DNA of 64,000 nt from Nesterenkonia pannonica (GTDB lineage: Bacteria > Actinomycetota > Actinomycetes > Actinomycetales > Micrococcaceae): assembly GCF_019575955.1 (NCBI RefSeq), contig NZ_CP080575.1, positions 1,488,001 to 1,552,000 on the forward strand, in the 5' to 3' direction. Shown here one piece after another: positions 1 through 10,736 of this stretch. The position numbers were made by a program, and so were the translations under genes. Positions within the stretch are counted from its first letter, which is position 1. Each line of letters opens with the position of its first letter. Below the pieces are notes generated by a model. The model ran no database searches and had not been told where the DNA came from. It worked only from the letters and a program-made list of their open reading frames with translations.

Positions 1-726
1 TGCTCACCGGTGCTGATCGTCGTGGGCCTGATCCTCTTTGTGCTGCTGGTGCAGCCTGCGCCGAGTGTGATCCGAGCAGCAGTGATGGGCAGCATCGGGG
101 CGCTGGCGGTATTCGCTTACAGGGGAGGGCCTCATCGGCGCTGCTGTGCCTGTGCACTGTGATCCTGCTGCTCTATGACCCATACTTCAGCACGGAGTAA
201 GCGTTTCAGCTGAGCGTGACGGCCACGGCTGGGATTGTGCTGACGGGTCAGCCGATGAAGGAGATCTTCGAGCAGCGTATGCCGGGGATTGTGGCAGGGC
301 CCTTGGCCCTGGCGGCGTCCTCCCAGCTGTTTGTGACCCTGTGCTTCTGCCGATCGCCGCGGGGGTGAACACCTACAGCATTCCGGCGAACATTGCAGCT
401 GGTCCGCTGCTGCCCTTCGTCACCGTTCCGGGGACGCTGGCCGCAGTGCTGTCCACGGCTGTGCCGTGGCTGAGTCAGGCGCTGCTGTGGTGTGCGGGGT
501 TCCCGGCTGCGGGCATTGCCGTGATCGGCAGAACGTTCGCGGGTCTGCCGCAGGCGTTGGCGCCGTGGCCCGAGGGCCGGTGGGCCTGGGTTTGGTGCTG
601 GTGTACCTCTCCGGCTCCGTGGTGCTCTCGCGTCTGCTCATCGGCAGGAGAGCACCACGGAGGTGGGAGAAGGTGACCCTGGCCGTGGTGGCCGGGGCGG
701 TGGCTGCGGTGATCAGCCCTGGGTGA
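1..726 (+). CDS. comEC: ComEC/Rec2-family DNA-uptake channel, C-terminal part
   Basis: Membrane channel that passes transforming DNA across the cytoplasmic membrane; the 5' part lies outside the window. The readable frames give a run of hydrophobic helices and the family signature DP-x(n)-F-x-LSVTATAGI around 175-240. An in-frame TAA at 198-200 sits where the family has Pro (STE-P-AFQLS); AGCCGGCG read as AGTAAGCG explains it. Further breaks are near 130, 335 and 585. The protein ends at 726 without the metallo-beta-lactamase domain many ComEC proteins carry, so it is either a short form or cut by an error. Its last 14 bases overlap the end of the convergent rpf gene. The family call is good; the exact product end is uncertain. 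Confidence 0.7.
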
Positions 727-1503
727 CGGGGAGCTTCAGCTCGTCGCCGACGAAGATGAGGTTGGGGTCCTCCACCTGGTCGGTGTTGGCGCCCCACAGG
801 TCGGTCCACTCGAGGCCGAGCTCGTCGGCGATTTGAGCGAGGGTGTCGCCCGACTGAATGGTGTAGGTCTCGTCCGAGACCTCAACGTCAGTGTTCGGCT
901 CAGCGGAGTAGGCAGCGGAGTAGCCGTTGGACTGACTCTCTGGTTCAGGCTGCGGCTCTGGCTGGGGCTGAGTCTCGGGCTGGGGCTCTGGCTCTGGCTG
1001 CGGCTGCGGTGCAGGCTGAGTCTGCTCCTGCTGCGGAGCGGACTGCTGGGGAGCCTGCTGCTGAGGAGCGGACTGCTGCTCCTGCTGCTGGGAGCCTGCT
1101 GCTGGCTCTGACCGCCCGTGTTGGAACCAGAGCTGGTCGCGCCGGCGTTCGGGCTCTCACCGTAAAGGCCGAGCTGGGAAGCACATGACGGCCATGCACC
1201 CCACCCCTGAATGGCGTGAAGCTGCTGGGCGCGGCTGATCTGCTCGGCCTTGGAAGCCTGCGAAGGCAGTCCACTTCCGCCTACGGCCTGCCATGACTGC
1301 TGGGAGAACTGCAGGCCACCGTAGTATCCGTTGCCGGTGTTGATGGACCAGTTGCCGTTGGACTCGCACTCAGCGAGGCGGTCCCAGACGTTAGAGGCAG
1401 AGGCCACGGGAGCCTGGGCCACGATTGCGCCGCCGGAGATGGCTGCTGCGGCAATGCCTCCGCCGATGAGCCTCTTGAATGTGGAGTGCTTAGAAGTCTG
1501 CAT
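713..1503 (-). CDS. rpf: Resuscitation-promoting factor: secreted transglycosylase-like domain plus LysM
   Basis: Secreted muralytic protein that cleaves peptidoglycan and promotes resuscitation and growth. Residues 1-36 are a signal peptide ending near VASAS. Residues 38-110 are the Rpf domain (WDRLAECESNGNW, GYYGGLQFSQQSW), with the catalytic Glu in the ECESNG motif. A Gln/Pro/Glu-rich linker follows, then a C-terminal LysM domain (YTIQSGDTLAQIADELGL) near the end. The linker is broken by a lost C near 1090, which hides the LysM in another frame; the true stop is the complement of 713-715. A purine-rich ribosome site (GAAGGAAAC) precedes ATG 1503. Rpf plus LysM is the Micrococcus-type architecture. 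Confidence 0.88.
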
Positions 1504-1713
1504 AGTTGTTCTTTGTTTCCTTCAACGAGTGAACGGGATGGGAAGGCCTGGGTCACACCCAGGTCACGAGTTGTTCGGAGACCATTCAAATGTCTCAATT
1601 CGATTGCGTCAAACCCCCGCAATGCGGTAAAAGTCGGCAAAAACCCCGGAATCGCGGGGATGCGGGGCTGTTATCAACCTGTTATCTTGTTTTATGTGAG
1701 AAAACTGTGAATC
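1504..1713. promoter_or_regulatory. AT-rich rpf upstream region with hairpin
   Basis: This 210-bp region between divergent rpf and the 3' end of dnaE2 is clearly more AT-rich than its surroundings. It holds a perfect small hairpin, CCTGGG-TCACA-CCCAGG, at 1547-1563, which would lie in the rpf 5' leader, and a GCGGGGATGCGGGG stretch near 1655. It must contain the rpf promoter. Actinobacterial rpf leaders often carry c-di-AMP riboswitches, but I could not match one here. Confidence 0.35.
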
Positions 1714-4700
1714 TCACAATGGTGTGCCGCTGCGCTGCCATTCGTTCCACATGTGCTTAAGGTCCCATGCCTCTTCGGCCTGCAGGAGACTCCTCGGGCG
1801 CCGGTGCGGCGGATGCGCCCGCGGATGATCATCAGGCGGGTGCCGAAGAGCAGGGGGCCGTTTCCTGTGCGTCCTCGAAGAACGTGGTGTCGGCACAGCC
1901 TGTGCCGTCGTCGAGGCTGATGAACACCGTCCGCTTCCCGGAGCGCATCGGCGGGGTCTGGGTGGCCACCCGGATTCCGGCGACGAGCACCTCGGTGTTG
2001 TTGCGTGCGTGTCGCAGCTCTGCGGCGGCGGTGACGCCCAACTCCTGCAGCATGGGCCGGTAGGTCTCGATGACGTGTTCGCTGATCTCTGAGGAGAGCT
2101 CCTGGAGCTCATCGGCGGTGCGCTCTCCGGCGGTGGGGTCCGGCACGGAGGCGTCCATCAGGGCTGCCTCCTCGAAGAGCTGGGGCTGGTCCGGGTCATG
2201 CGGGGCCGCGCTGCTTCTGCGGGGAGGCTGTCAGCTGCCGCACGTAGGTGATGATGCTGCCGCGGGTGCTGGTGTGGTCTTCGGCGCTGAGGCTGTCGAA
2301 TGCGCCCAGCTTCGCCAGCCGCATCATCAGGGCCCGGGAGGGGCGAGCCTGCTGATAGACCTCGTAGATGGAGGTGTAGGGACGGTGTTCGATGATGCGG
2401 GAGATTTCGGCGTCGCTGATGCCGCGGATGTCGCGGAGGCCGAGCCGGATGCCCTTCTCCTCGGCGGTGATCCGTTCAGTGCGGTAGCCAAGCGTCGGAG
2501 GCGTTGATGTCGATGCCCAGCAGGGGAATGAGCATGCGGCGAGCTTCGGCCATCAGCAGTAAGCGGGGGTACATGCCGGGGTCGTGCTCGAAGATGGCCG
2601 TGAGGAACTCCACCGGATAGTGGGTCTTCAGCCAGGCGGACTGGTAGGTGGGCAGGGCGAACGCGGCGCCGTGAGCCTTGCAGAACCCGAAGCTGCCGAA
2701 GCTGCGCAGAGCCTTCCAGAGCCTGTCGATGTCGGCGTCGCTGAAGATGCGGTTGTTGTCCTCGTCGGTGTTCCGGGCAGTGCGCTCCCTGAACTCGCCT
2801 TCGATCTGCTCGGCGTCCTTCTCCATCCGGCGGCGCAGCTCGTCGGCCTCAGCCAGGGAGATGCGCATGGTGTCGGCGAGGATCCGCAGCACATGCTCGT
2901 GGTAGAGCACTACCCCGTAGGAGTCCTGCAGGAAGGGTGCGAAGCGCGGGTGGAGATAGTCGATCCCGCGGAAGCCGTGCTTGCGCTCCACGAAGGGGTG
3001 ACCATGTCTGCCTTCATCGGACCCGGTCGGAACAGGGAGATGTCGGCGATGAGGTCCTCGTAGCGGTCCGGCTGCAGCTTGCCGATGAGCTCGCGCTGGC
3101 CGGGGACTCGATCTGGAACATCCCCAGGGTGTGGGTGGTGCGGATAGCCGCGAAGGTGGCCTCATCGTCCTTGGGCAGTGAGTCCAGGTCGATGCGGCCC
3201 TCGGGAGACGTAGGGGCATCTGGAGCCAGGCCGCCCTCCACCGCGGCTGCCGGGCCGTTGATGCGCTGGATCTCGTCGACCGCGTAGGCAAGGGTCGACT
3301 GCATCCGCACCCCGAGGACGTCGAGCTTCAGCAGCCCCATGTCATCGATGTCGTCCTTGTCGAACTGGCTCATCGGCAGCCCGATGCCGGAGGGCTGGGT
3401 GGGTGTGGTGGAGAGCAGCCCTTCGTCGCCGAGGATCACTCCGCAGGAGTGCATGGAGATGTGGCGGGGCAGTCGGTCGAGGCGTTCGGTGAGGTCCACC
3501 AGCAGGTCCACCTGGGGTTCTGCGGAGACCAGCTCGGCGATGTCGCGCAGCTCCGGCTTGGAGTCCAGGACCTGCCGGAATTCGCGGGCGTTGAACCGCC
3601 AGAGGCTCTCGGCGATCTGGTCGATGCGATGCTCCTCCATGCCCAGGGCCAGGCCCGCGTCCCGGGCGGCGCCGCGGGCGCGGTAGCGGTTCTGCATGGA
3701 GAGCAGGGTGACCTGATCGTGGCCGTAGCGTTCGAAGATCGCGTGGTAGACCTCGTGCCTGCGGGCGGATTCGATGTCGACGTCGATGTCCGGCAGGGTG
3801 CTGCGCTTGCTGCCCAGGAACCGTTCGAACAGCAGGTCATGCTCCACCGGGTCCACGTTGGAGATGCGCAGCAGGTAGGTCACCAGGCTTCCGGCGCCGG
3901 AGCCTCGGGCCTGGGCGCGAACCCCATGTCGCGGATCATGTCGACCGTGTCTGCGACGGCCAGGAAGTAGGTGCTGAAGCCGAAGGCGCCGATGGTGCCC
4001 AGCTCCATGTCGAGGCGTTCGTTGAGGTCCGTGAGCTCCTGGTAGGCGGCGTGCGGGTAGCGTTCGGCGAGCGCGGATCGGCATCGGCGGGCCAGCACGT
4101 CGGCGGGGTCGTCCGCGATGCCGAGGATCTCCAGCTCGGGGACCTTGGGGTGGCGCCACCGCAGGTCGGTCTCGGGGTCCAGCTGGCATGTCCGGGCGAG
4201 GCGCTCGGTGGCGGAGAGCATGTCCACGGCCTGCTCTCGGCGCAGGTGGCGTGCTCAGCCAGGGCGAAGGCGAGCTGGTGCATCGTCTCGGGCGGCTTCA
4301 GCCATGCCTGCCCGTTGGGCTGGGGGCGAAGCTTCCCAGGGGCAGCAGGTGCGCGGCGGCGTCGAGCACGTCGCCGGTGAGGGCGTCGTCGGGCTGCAGG
4401 TAGCGCACCGCGTTGGTCAGCACTGCCGGGATTCCGCAGGTGTGGGCCAGGCTCAGCATGTCCGCGGCGTGCTGCATGCTTGCCGACTGGCCGGGCTGGG
4501 TGCTGTGGCAGACGACCTCTAAGGCCACGCCTCCGGGCAGCAGGTCGCACCATTGGCTGAGCAGCTTCTGCGCGGCGGGCATGTCTGCGGCCAGGACGGC
4601 GTGGCCCACATCGGAGTGGGGTCCCAGCAGCACGGTGCCGGTGGGGCCTGAGTCGTCCTGCAGGAAGACCGCGGGTCGGCGCTTGTCGATGAATGCTTCA

Positions 4701-5081
4701 CGGTGGGTGGAGCCGTGGCGGGCCGAGGTGCGGCGTCGGGCTCCGCGTTTGGGTGCGTGGGCGGAGGAGACCAGTCGGGCCAGTCCGGCCCAGTAAGCGC
4801 CGCCGTTGCGGCCGTGGGCCAGGATTGTCACTTCGGTGGGAGCAGCCTCTGCGGCGCCCTTGCGGGGCTTCTCGCGCACCTGGAGGCTGACTCCACGATG
4901 GGGGCCAGGCCCGCTTCGATGCAGGCCCGGATGTGGCGGACGGACCCGTAGAGGCCGTCCCTGTCGGTGATGGCGGCTGCGGGGCGCCATGGTCCGCCGC
5001 GGCCTGGACCAGCTCTTCGGGCCGGGCGGTGCCGTGGTGTGCGGAGAACACGCTGCAGGCGTGCAGGTGGGTGAAGCGCAC
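1714..5081 (-). CDS. dnaE2: Error-prone DNA polymerase III alpha subunit DnaE2
   Basis: SOS-induced translesion polymerase of about 1120 residues. In order: PHP domain (FTHLHACSVFSAHHG), polymerase core with catalytic acidic triad region LPDIDVDIES near 3780, the MHSCGVI and FGFCKAHGAAFA motifs, and a C-terminal OB-type domain. Start chosen: GTG complement of 5079-5081, preceded by AGGAGGT and 22 bp from the LexA box; an upstream ATG at 5111 would overlap the operator. Frameshifts from lost G/C occur near 1850, 2215, 2995, 3110, 3905, 4245, 4310, 4870 and 4990. GCCGGC-type errors lie at 2487 (insertion), 2558 (R read as L in MYPRRLL) and 4792 (GW read as YW). No imuA or imuB is adjacent. Confidence 0.9.
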
Positions 5082-5103
5082 GGTATCCGAAGGCACCTCC
5101 TGT

Positions 5104-5119
5104 TCGAACATACTTTCGA
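5104..5119. promoter_or_regulatory. LexA (SOS) box upstream of dnaE2
   Basis: TCGAAC-ATAC-TTTCGA differs by one base from the actinobacterial LexA consensus TCGAAC-N4-GTTCGA. It lies 22 bp before the GTG start of dnaE2 and about 70 bp before divergent dgt, so SOS control of dnaE2 is strongly suggested; control of dgt is possible but not shown. Confidence 0.85.
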
Positions 5120-5186
5120 ATAGAGTGTAAGTCCTGCGGGAAGGTTCGAACAGGCGGGCCTGCGCTCTGCGCTTAGGGTGGTGTCC

Positions 5187-6728
5187 ATGAGCGCCGCCCC
5201 CGCCTACGATCCGCGCACTGCGCGCAGCGTCCCGGAGACTCTCGACGCCTCCCAGCAGCTGGAGCGCTCGCCGGACTTCCGTGCGGATCTGGAGCGCATC
5301 CGGTTCTCCCCGTACTTCTCCCGTCTCTCGGCGGTCACTCAGGTGATTTCGCAGACGGGGGCGGGCATGGCCATCCACAATCGGCTCACCCACTCGCTGA
5401 AGGTGGCCGCAGTGGCCCGGGCGATCGCGGTGGGCCTGTCGGCGGAGGGCGGACGCGCCGGTGAGCTGCTGGAGTCGCTGGGGGCTGCAACCCGGCGGTG
5501 GTCCAGGCCGCGGCCTGCGCCCATGATGTGGGGCACCCGCCCTTCGGCCATTTGGGGAGTTGGCGCTGGACCGCCTGGCTCGCGGACATTTCGGCCTGGC
5601 TGAGGGCTTCGAGGGCAACGCCCAGTCCTTCCGAATCCTGACGCGACTGGATGAGTACGACCGTGACGGGGCGGGGCTGAACCTGACCGCGGCAGTGCGC
5701 TCGGCAGTGCTGAAGTACCCGTGGATTCGTGCTGAGGGGTTCGGGCGTCCGGGCGGCCCGCAGACGCCGCAGGGCCTGTCCCCGGATCCCAACGGCGCTG
5801 GTGCCAGAAAGTTCGCCGTCTACACGCTGGATCTGCACAGCATGCGTCAGGCCCGGGCGGCTTACCCGGGCATCGGGGAGCTTCAGCAGACGGTGGAGTG
5901 CTCGGTGATGGACACTGCCGATGACATCGCCTACTCGCTGCATGACCTGGATGACTTCTACCGGGCCGGTCTGCTGAACCAGACGGCGATCTCGGCGGAG
6001 TTCAGTGCGTGGAAGGAAGCGCGCGCGGAGCTCTCCGCGGCCTCGGAGGGTCAGCTGCGGCGCGTCTCGCACACCCGGGACGGGGTCTGGAGCTGCTGTG
6101 GCGGCAGCTGCACCGCAAGGACCCGTGGATCGCCGACGGGGATGCCTTCCTCGCCGCGGTCGAGAGGGTCTCCGAAGATGTGGTGGAGGGGCTGCTGATG
6201 TCGCCCTTCGACGGCTCGCGGGAGGCGGAGCGGTCGCTGGCGACGTTCACCGCTGAGTGGATCACCCACCTGCAGAGCTCGGTGGAGCTGCATGCTGAGC
6301 CCAATGTCCGCTCAGGCCATGTGAACCTGAACCAGCAGGCCTGGCACGAGGTGGCGGTGCTGAAGTTCCTCCATCAGCGCTTCATCCTCGGGCGGGCTGA
6401 CCTGACCGTCTACCAACGCGGCCAGGCCCGCCTGATCGAACGCCTGGTGCTGGGCTTCTCGGCATGGCTGGAGGATGAGGACGACGCCTCACGCGCTCCC
6501 CGCCGTCTGCTGGATCTGGTGGAGCTGGCTGCTCAGGACATGCTCACCCTGCGCCGGGAGTCCCCGGAGCTGCTCGACGCGGTCGATGAGCCCAGCCTGC
6601 TGCGCAAGGCCCAGGGCCGCGGCATCATCGACTACGTGGCCTCGCTGACAGACGCGCAGGCCACCTCATTGGACGGCCTGCTGGCAGGCACCTCCGAGCG
6701 CCTCTGGGACGCAGGCCAGGGCCTGTAG
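5187..6728 (+). CDS. dgt: Deoxyguanosinetriphosphate triphosphohydrolase (HD domain)
   Basis: Hydrolyses dGTP or related dNTPs to the nucleoside and triphosphate, shaping the nucleotide pool. The HD-superfamily core is clear: NRLTHSLKVA (first metal His) near residue 65, AHDVGHPPFGH (HD pair) near residue 115, GFEGNAQSFRIL (second catalytic region) and DTADDIAYSLHD near residue 240, the usual order in Dgt. Length after repair is about 510 residues, somewhat longer than the common ~420. One-base losses break it near 5497, 5555 and 6075. The ATG at 5187 is the first sensible start; a GTG lies 9 bases upstream in frame. It is divergent from dnaE2 with the LexA box between them, and convergent with the flavoprotein gene downstream. 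Confidence 0.87.
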
Positions 6729-6773
6729 CTCACACTCTCTGCAGAGACTGCGGGCTGCCGGCCAGGCGTCGCT

Positions 6774-7818
6774 TCAGAGCCCCACTGCGGCCCGTCCTGC
6801 CCGGTTGGCGCCCACGGTGGACTGGGAGGGTCCGAAGCCGATCAGGTGGATGCGCGGATCGGCACGGACTTCGGTGCCGCGCACAGCGATTCCTCCCTGC
6901 TCGTTGGTCAGGTTCAGCGGTGCCAGGTGCTCCAGCGACGGCCGGAATCCGGTGGCCCACAGGATGGTGTCCACGGTGGTGAGCGTGCCGTCGGCCTCCC
7001 GCACACCGTGGGGCTCGATGCCGGTGAACATGGGTCGCCGGTCCAGGGCCCCGCGTGCGGCGGCCTCGCGGGCCTCGTCAGACCAGACCAGGCCGGTGTA
7101 GGAGACGATGCTCTGGGTCGGCAGGCCCGCCTCCGCAGCGGCGGTGACCCTCTCGATAGTCTCCCGGCCCTCCACCTCCGGGCGGAATCCCTCCTCCCGG
7201 AAGACGGGCTCGCGCCGGGTGTACCAGAACGTGGTGGCATGGCGGGAGATCTCCGTGAGCAGCTGCACAGCAGAGATCCCGCCGCCGACCACGGCGACTC
7301 GATGCCCGGCGTGCTCCTCGGCGGAGACATAGTCCCGGGTGTGCATCTGTCGGTAAGCGAAGCTCTCGGTGCCGGGATACTGGGGCAGCACCGGGTTGTT
7401 CCATGTCCCGGTGGCGTTGATCACCGCCCGGGTGACCCAGACACCGGCATCGGCGTGCACCCGCAGTGGCCCTCAGCCGCCTCCTCGACGCGACTGACCC
7501 TCACCGGCCGCCGGATGGGCAGCTGCCGGTCGTCCTCAAAGTCAGCGAAGTATCGAGGAACCGCACTGCGGCTGGGCTCAGCATCGTCCAAAGGCGGTGT
7601 GGGGAAGCCCGGAAGGCCGAAGATCCCATTGACGGTCCCCATGCGCAGCGACTCCCACCGGTGCTGCCACGCCCGCCCGGGGCGTCCTCGGCATCCAGCA
7701 CCACGAAATCCAGATCAGTGCGCTGCAGATGATGCCCCGCAGACAGCCCAGCCTGCCCCGCACCGATCACCACCACATCAACGTGCTCGATGCGGCCCGA
7801 GCCGAAGGGCTCACCCAC
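6774..7818 (-). CDS. FAD/NAD(P)-dependent oxidoreductase (flavin monooxygenase-like)
   Basis: Single-chain flavoprotein with two Rossmann nucleotide sites: [16 protein letters not shown] near the N-terminus for FAD and [14 protein letters not shown] mid-protein for NADPH. The ILWATGFRP motif near the C-terminus is typical of flavin-containing monooxygenases and CzcO/YpdA-like enzymes. About 345 residues. Breaks lie near 7675 and 7470. The GTG at 7818 overlaps the TGA of the DUF2200 gene by 8 bases, indicating translational coupling in an operon LLM-DUF2200-flavoprotein read leftward. The substrate cannot be deduced. Confidence 0.75.
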
Positions 7819-8167
7819 GCAGGATCTTCTCCATAGCCTTGCCCTTGGCCAGCTCATCAATCAGCTTGTCCAGCCGTCGGATCTCCCGCATCGTCTCCTC
7901 CGGAACCTCCTGGACCTTCACCCCGCACACCGAACCAGTGATGAGAGAGCGGTTCGGGTTCAGCTCAGGCGCCTGCGCGAGGAATGCTTCGAAGCTGGTC
8001 CCCGCCGCCAGCTGCTCGGCCAGCTGCTCAGGCGAATAGCCGGTGAGCCAGCAGATGATCTGATCCACCTCGGCCTGTGTCCGATTCTTGCGCTCGGCCT
8101 TGGTCACATAATGCGGGTAGACCTTGCCGAAGGGCATCTCATACACCGGGTGCTTCGTCATACTCAT
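7811..8167 (-). CDS. DUF2200 family protein
   Basis: Small soluble protein of about 117 residues with the DUF2200 pattern: N-terminal [20 protein letters not shown], then [11 protein letters not shown] and a [16 protein letters not shown] core. No signal peptide or membrane helix; biochemical role unknown. It reads without interruption. Two ATGs (8167 and 8161) are close; 8167 was taken. It begins 5 bases after the LLM oxidoreductase stop and overlaps the start of the downstream flavoprotein gene, so the three are one transcription unit. The family assignment is from memory of the conserved core. Confidence 0.75.
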   Translation of the reverse strand: MSMTKHPVYEMPFGKVYPHYVTKAERKNRTQAEVDQIICWLTGYSPEQLAEQLAAGTSFEAFLAQAPELNPNRSLITGSVCGVKVQEVPEETMREIRRLDKLIDELAKGKAMEKILRG

Positions 8168-8171
8168 CAGG

Positions 8172-9158
8172 CTACGGGGCACGCCCGAGAACAAGCTCAG
8201 AAAGGGCCCCGTCCAGCTCGCCCAGGGCCTGCAGGTCATGTGTTGAGGTCGAGGCCATGATCTCGGCGGCCCCTGTGCGCTCCGCCAGGGCCTCCAGCTG
8301 AGGCCCCACCGCGCTCGCCGATCCGGCCACCGCCTGGTGGAGCCCCTCCTCGACGCGCTCAGCTGTCCTCCGGCTCCATGATTGGGCCCGAATGGTCTCT
8401 GGGGCCTCCAGCGGCCCGAACTCGCCCGTCTCTCGGGACCGGGCCATAGCCCAGATCTCCGGCAGCGCAAGCTCCTGAGCCTCTTCGGCGGTGTCTGCGA
8501 CATAGATGTCCAGGGAGATGATCACCTCAGGCTTGGCAGCCTGCGCGCGTGGACGGAACGTCCGGCGGTAGTCGCGCAGCATGTCGGTGAGCTCCTCGCT
8601 GTGCAGGACAGGGCCTCCCACCACGACGGGCAGGCCCAGCTCCGCGGCGAGGCTGATGCCCTTCCCGGTGGCGAGCAGGAACATCGGCGGCGGCTCACCC
8701 ACCGTGGGCTGGGCGGTGACCTCAGCGGTGCCCTGGAGGTACGCGCTGAGCTCACGCAGATCGTTCGTGAAATCCTCCGCCTCCCCGGACTCCTGACGCA
8801 GCGCACGCCGCACCGGGGAGTGAACCCGAGGGATCGTCCCAGGCCCAGGTCGATGCGCCCGGGATGGAGGCTCTCCAGCATGAGGAACTGCTCTGCGACG
8901 ACGAGGGGCTGGTGGTGGGAAGCATCACCCCGCCGGACCCCAGCCGAATGCGGGAGGTCTTGGACGCCGCAGCTGCGAGCACCACAGTAAGCGCCCCGAT
9001 GCCACCCCGGGCACCGCATGGTGCTCGGCAGCCCACAGGCGGTGGTAGCCGAGCCTCTCGGCCCGCACGGCCCGCTCCACGGTGTGGTGCAGGGCAACCC
9101 CAGGGGCATAGCCCAGCCGGGTCCGCGACCGGTCAAGAAGAGAAAGCCTCACGCGCAC
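8172..9158 (-). CDS. LLM-class flavin-dependent oxidoreductase (luciferase-like)
   Basis: Bacterial-luciferase-like TIM-barrel monooxygenase of the MsnO8/YhbW type, FMNH2-dependent. Landmarks: RLSLLD start, [12 protein letters not shown] near residue 45, [13 protein letters not shown] near residue 75, [20 protein letters not shown] and [18 protein letters not shown]. Start taken at GTG 9158; GTG 9152 is an alternative. The stretch at 8986-8992 reads AGTAAGC on the plus strand; restoring GCCGGC turns the odd GALTVV into GAPAVV, the usual sequence here. A lost base lies near 8820 and another near 8940. First gene of a three-gene operon with DUF2200 and a flavoprotein, divergent from the HAD gene. 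Confidence 0.83.
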
Positions 9159-9246
9159 CGCAACCCGAACGGGCGCCCAGATGTTCCGAGGACGCCGCGC
9201 TCGCAGGGACCTGGGTGATCGGCCCGGGTGTGGGTATGGTTCGAGA

Positions 9247-10063
9247 GTGCTCATTGCAACGGACCTGGATGGGACGCTCGTCCCGAACGGCAGCGCGCGC
9301 ATGGGCGGCTACACCGCCGAGGTGCTGCGCCGCGCCGACGCCGCCGGCATCCACGTCGTCTTCGTCACCGGTAAGCCGCTGCGCTGGATGAGCGAGATGT
9401 GGCCCCATGTCGGAGCGCACGGCAAGGCCGTCGTCTCCAACGGCGCGATCCTCTACGACGCCCACGAGCGCAGGACGCTGGCAGTCGACGGCATCGAGCC
9501 TGGGCTGGGGCTGGAGCTGGTCGAAGCGATCACCCAGGCGGCCCCTGAGACCGTCTTCGCCATCGAATGCGTCGACGGAATCCGGCTGGACCCCACTTCG
9601 TGTACGAGCGCCCAAGCTCCACCCCTCCGACCCGGGGCGCCTTTTCCGAGATCTGGGACGCCCCGGCGGTGAAGCTGCTGGCACGCAACCCAGGTCTGGG
9701 CGATGAGAGATTCCGTGAGCTGGTGAAGGACGCAGTGGGAACCGGGGAGTCCCGACCTGGTCAGGGCCCGGGCTGGTGGAGATCAGCGCCCATGGGATTA
9801 CCAAGGCGAGCGCGCTCGCCGGGCTCTGTGCGGATCTTGCCGTGTCGCGCGGAGATGTGGTCGCGTTCGGGGACATGCCCAACGATCTCCCGATGCTGCG
9901 CTGGGCCGGGACCTCCTACGCGATGGCTGACGCGGACGCCTCAGTCCGAGCCGAAGCGGACCATGTGGCGCCGTCCTGCAGTGAGGAAGGCGTGGCGCAG
10001 GTGATCGAGTCGCTTCTGGGCGGCGGGGATGCGACCGCCTCACCGACGGTCCCTGACCACTGA
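9247..10063 (+). CDS. HAD-superfamily phosphatase (Cof-type)
   Basis: Haloacid-dehalogenase-fold phosphatase, probably acting on a sugar phosphate or similar small metabolite. Motif I is DLDGTLV at residues 5-11 (nucleophile and acid Asp), motif II is VFVTGKP, a C2-type cap follows, then HGITKASAL (Lys) and FGDMPNDLPML (motif IV), with SYAMADADASVRAEADHV typical of the Cof/YbiV group. About 272 residues. Starts at GTG 9247. Lost bases near 9597 and 9760 split it. It stands alone between the divergent LLM operon and the SatD-like gene; substrate unknown. Confidence 0.8.
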
Positions 10064-10119
10064 ACATCAATAAACCCCTAAGGCTTGATGTGGCGCCTTC
10101 AAGCGCCTAGCCTTTACCT

Positions 10120-10728
10120 ATGTTTGTTGTGACGGCAGATCAGCACCGCAGCCGCAGCACTGGCGACCGAGTGCCCACGCTCCTCAAAGGGCTCACCCCT
10201 GGTTCAGCAGCCACCAGGACGCCATCGCACTGCCCATGGAGCGAACCGTCGGCGACGAAGTGCAGATCCTCCTCACCCATGCAGAACCCGCCCTGGACCT
10301 CGCCCTGCACCTGATGCGCCGAGCCGACTGGGCCGTAGGCGTAGGCGCCGGACCCGTCGAGACGCCCCTGGGGCCCAGCGCTCGCCAGAGCAGCGGCCAG
10401 GCGTTCTTCCACGCCCGGGAGGCCGTGGAGCGGGCCCGCGGCCGGGGGAGCCGGTGCCGCTGGTGATCATGGGGAGCAGGCTGAGGCAGCGGGCGAGGCG
10501 ACGGCTGTAGTGCAGCTGCTGGGGGCGATCCTGCGCCGCCGCTCAGCCGAGGGATGGGAGGTGGCTGATGGTCAGGCTGCCGGCAAGCGGCAGAACCAGA
10601 TTGCCGAGGAGCTGGGCATCAGCCCCCAGGCGGTGGGTCAGCGCATGAGGGCAGCCCTCGTTCAGGAGGAGCAGAGGGTGAGGCCCGTGGCCGCCCGCCT
10701 CATGAGCGTCTGCGCAGGCGGGTCGTAG
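10120..10728 (+). CDS. SatD-like helix-turn-helix protein
   Basis: Resembles actinobacterial SatD-family proteins: an N-terminal MFVVTADQHRSRS motif, an alpha/beta central part containing ERTVGDEVQILL and VGVGAGPVE, and a C-terminal helix-turn-helix (QNQIAEELGISPQAVGQRM) near residue 180. Several lost or gained bases (near 10200, 10440 and 10480) split it. The stop is at or near 10728, but an error in the last 50 bases cannot be excluded. It is followed at once by a small membrane protein, a pairing I associate with this family. Function is not established; DNA binding is inferred from the HTH. Confidence 0.6.
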
Positions 10729-10736
10729 AGCATGTC

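Noticed and set aside
1504-1713. c-di-AMP (ydaO-type) riboswitch before rpf
   Set aside because: The region is suggestive and such riboswitches are known before actinobacterial rpf genes, but I could not match the conserved core.
4698-5792. Minus-strand open frame crossing the dnaE2/dgt gap
   Set aside because: It would run through the LexA operator and antisense to dgt; its coding part coincides with frameshifted dnaE2.
10064-10119. Terminator hairpin CATCAA/TTGATG after the HAD gene
   Set aside because: Only a 6-bp stem with a 14-base loop and no T tract; too weak to annotate.
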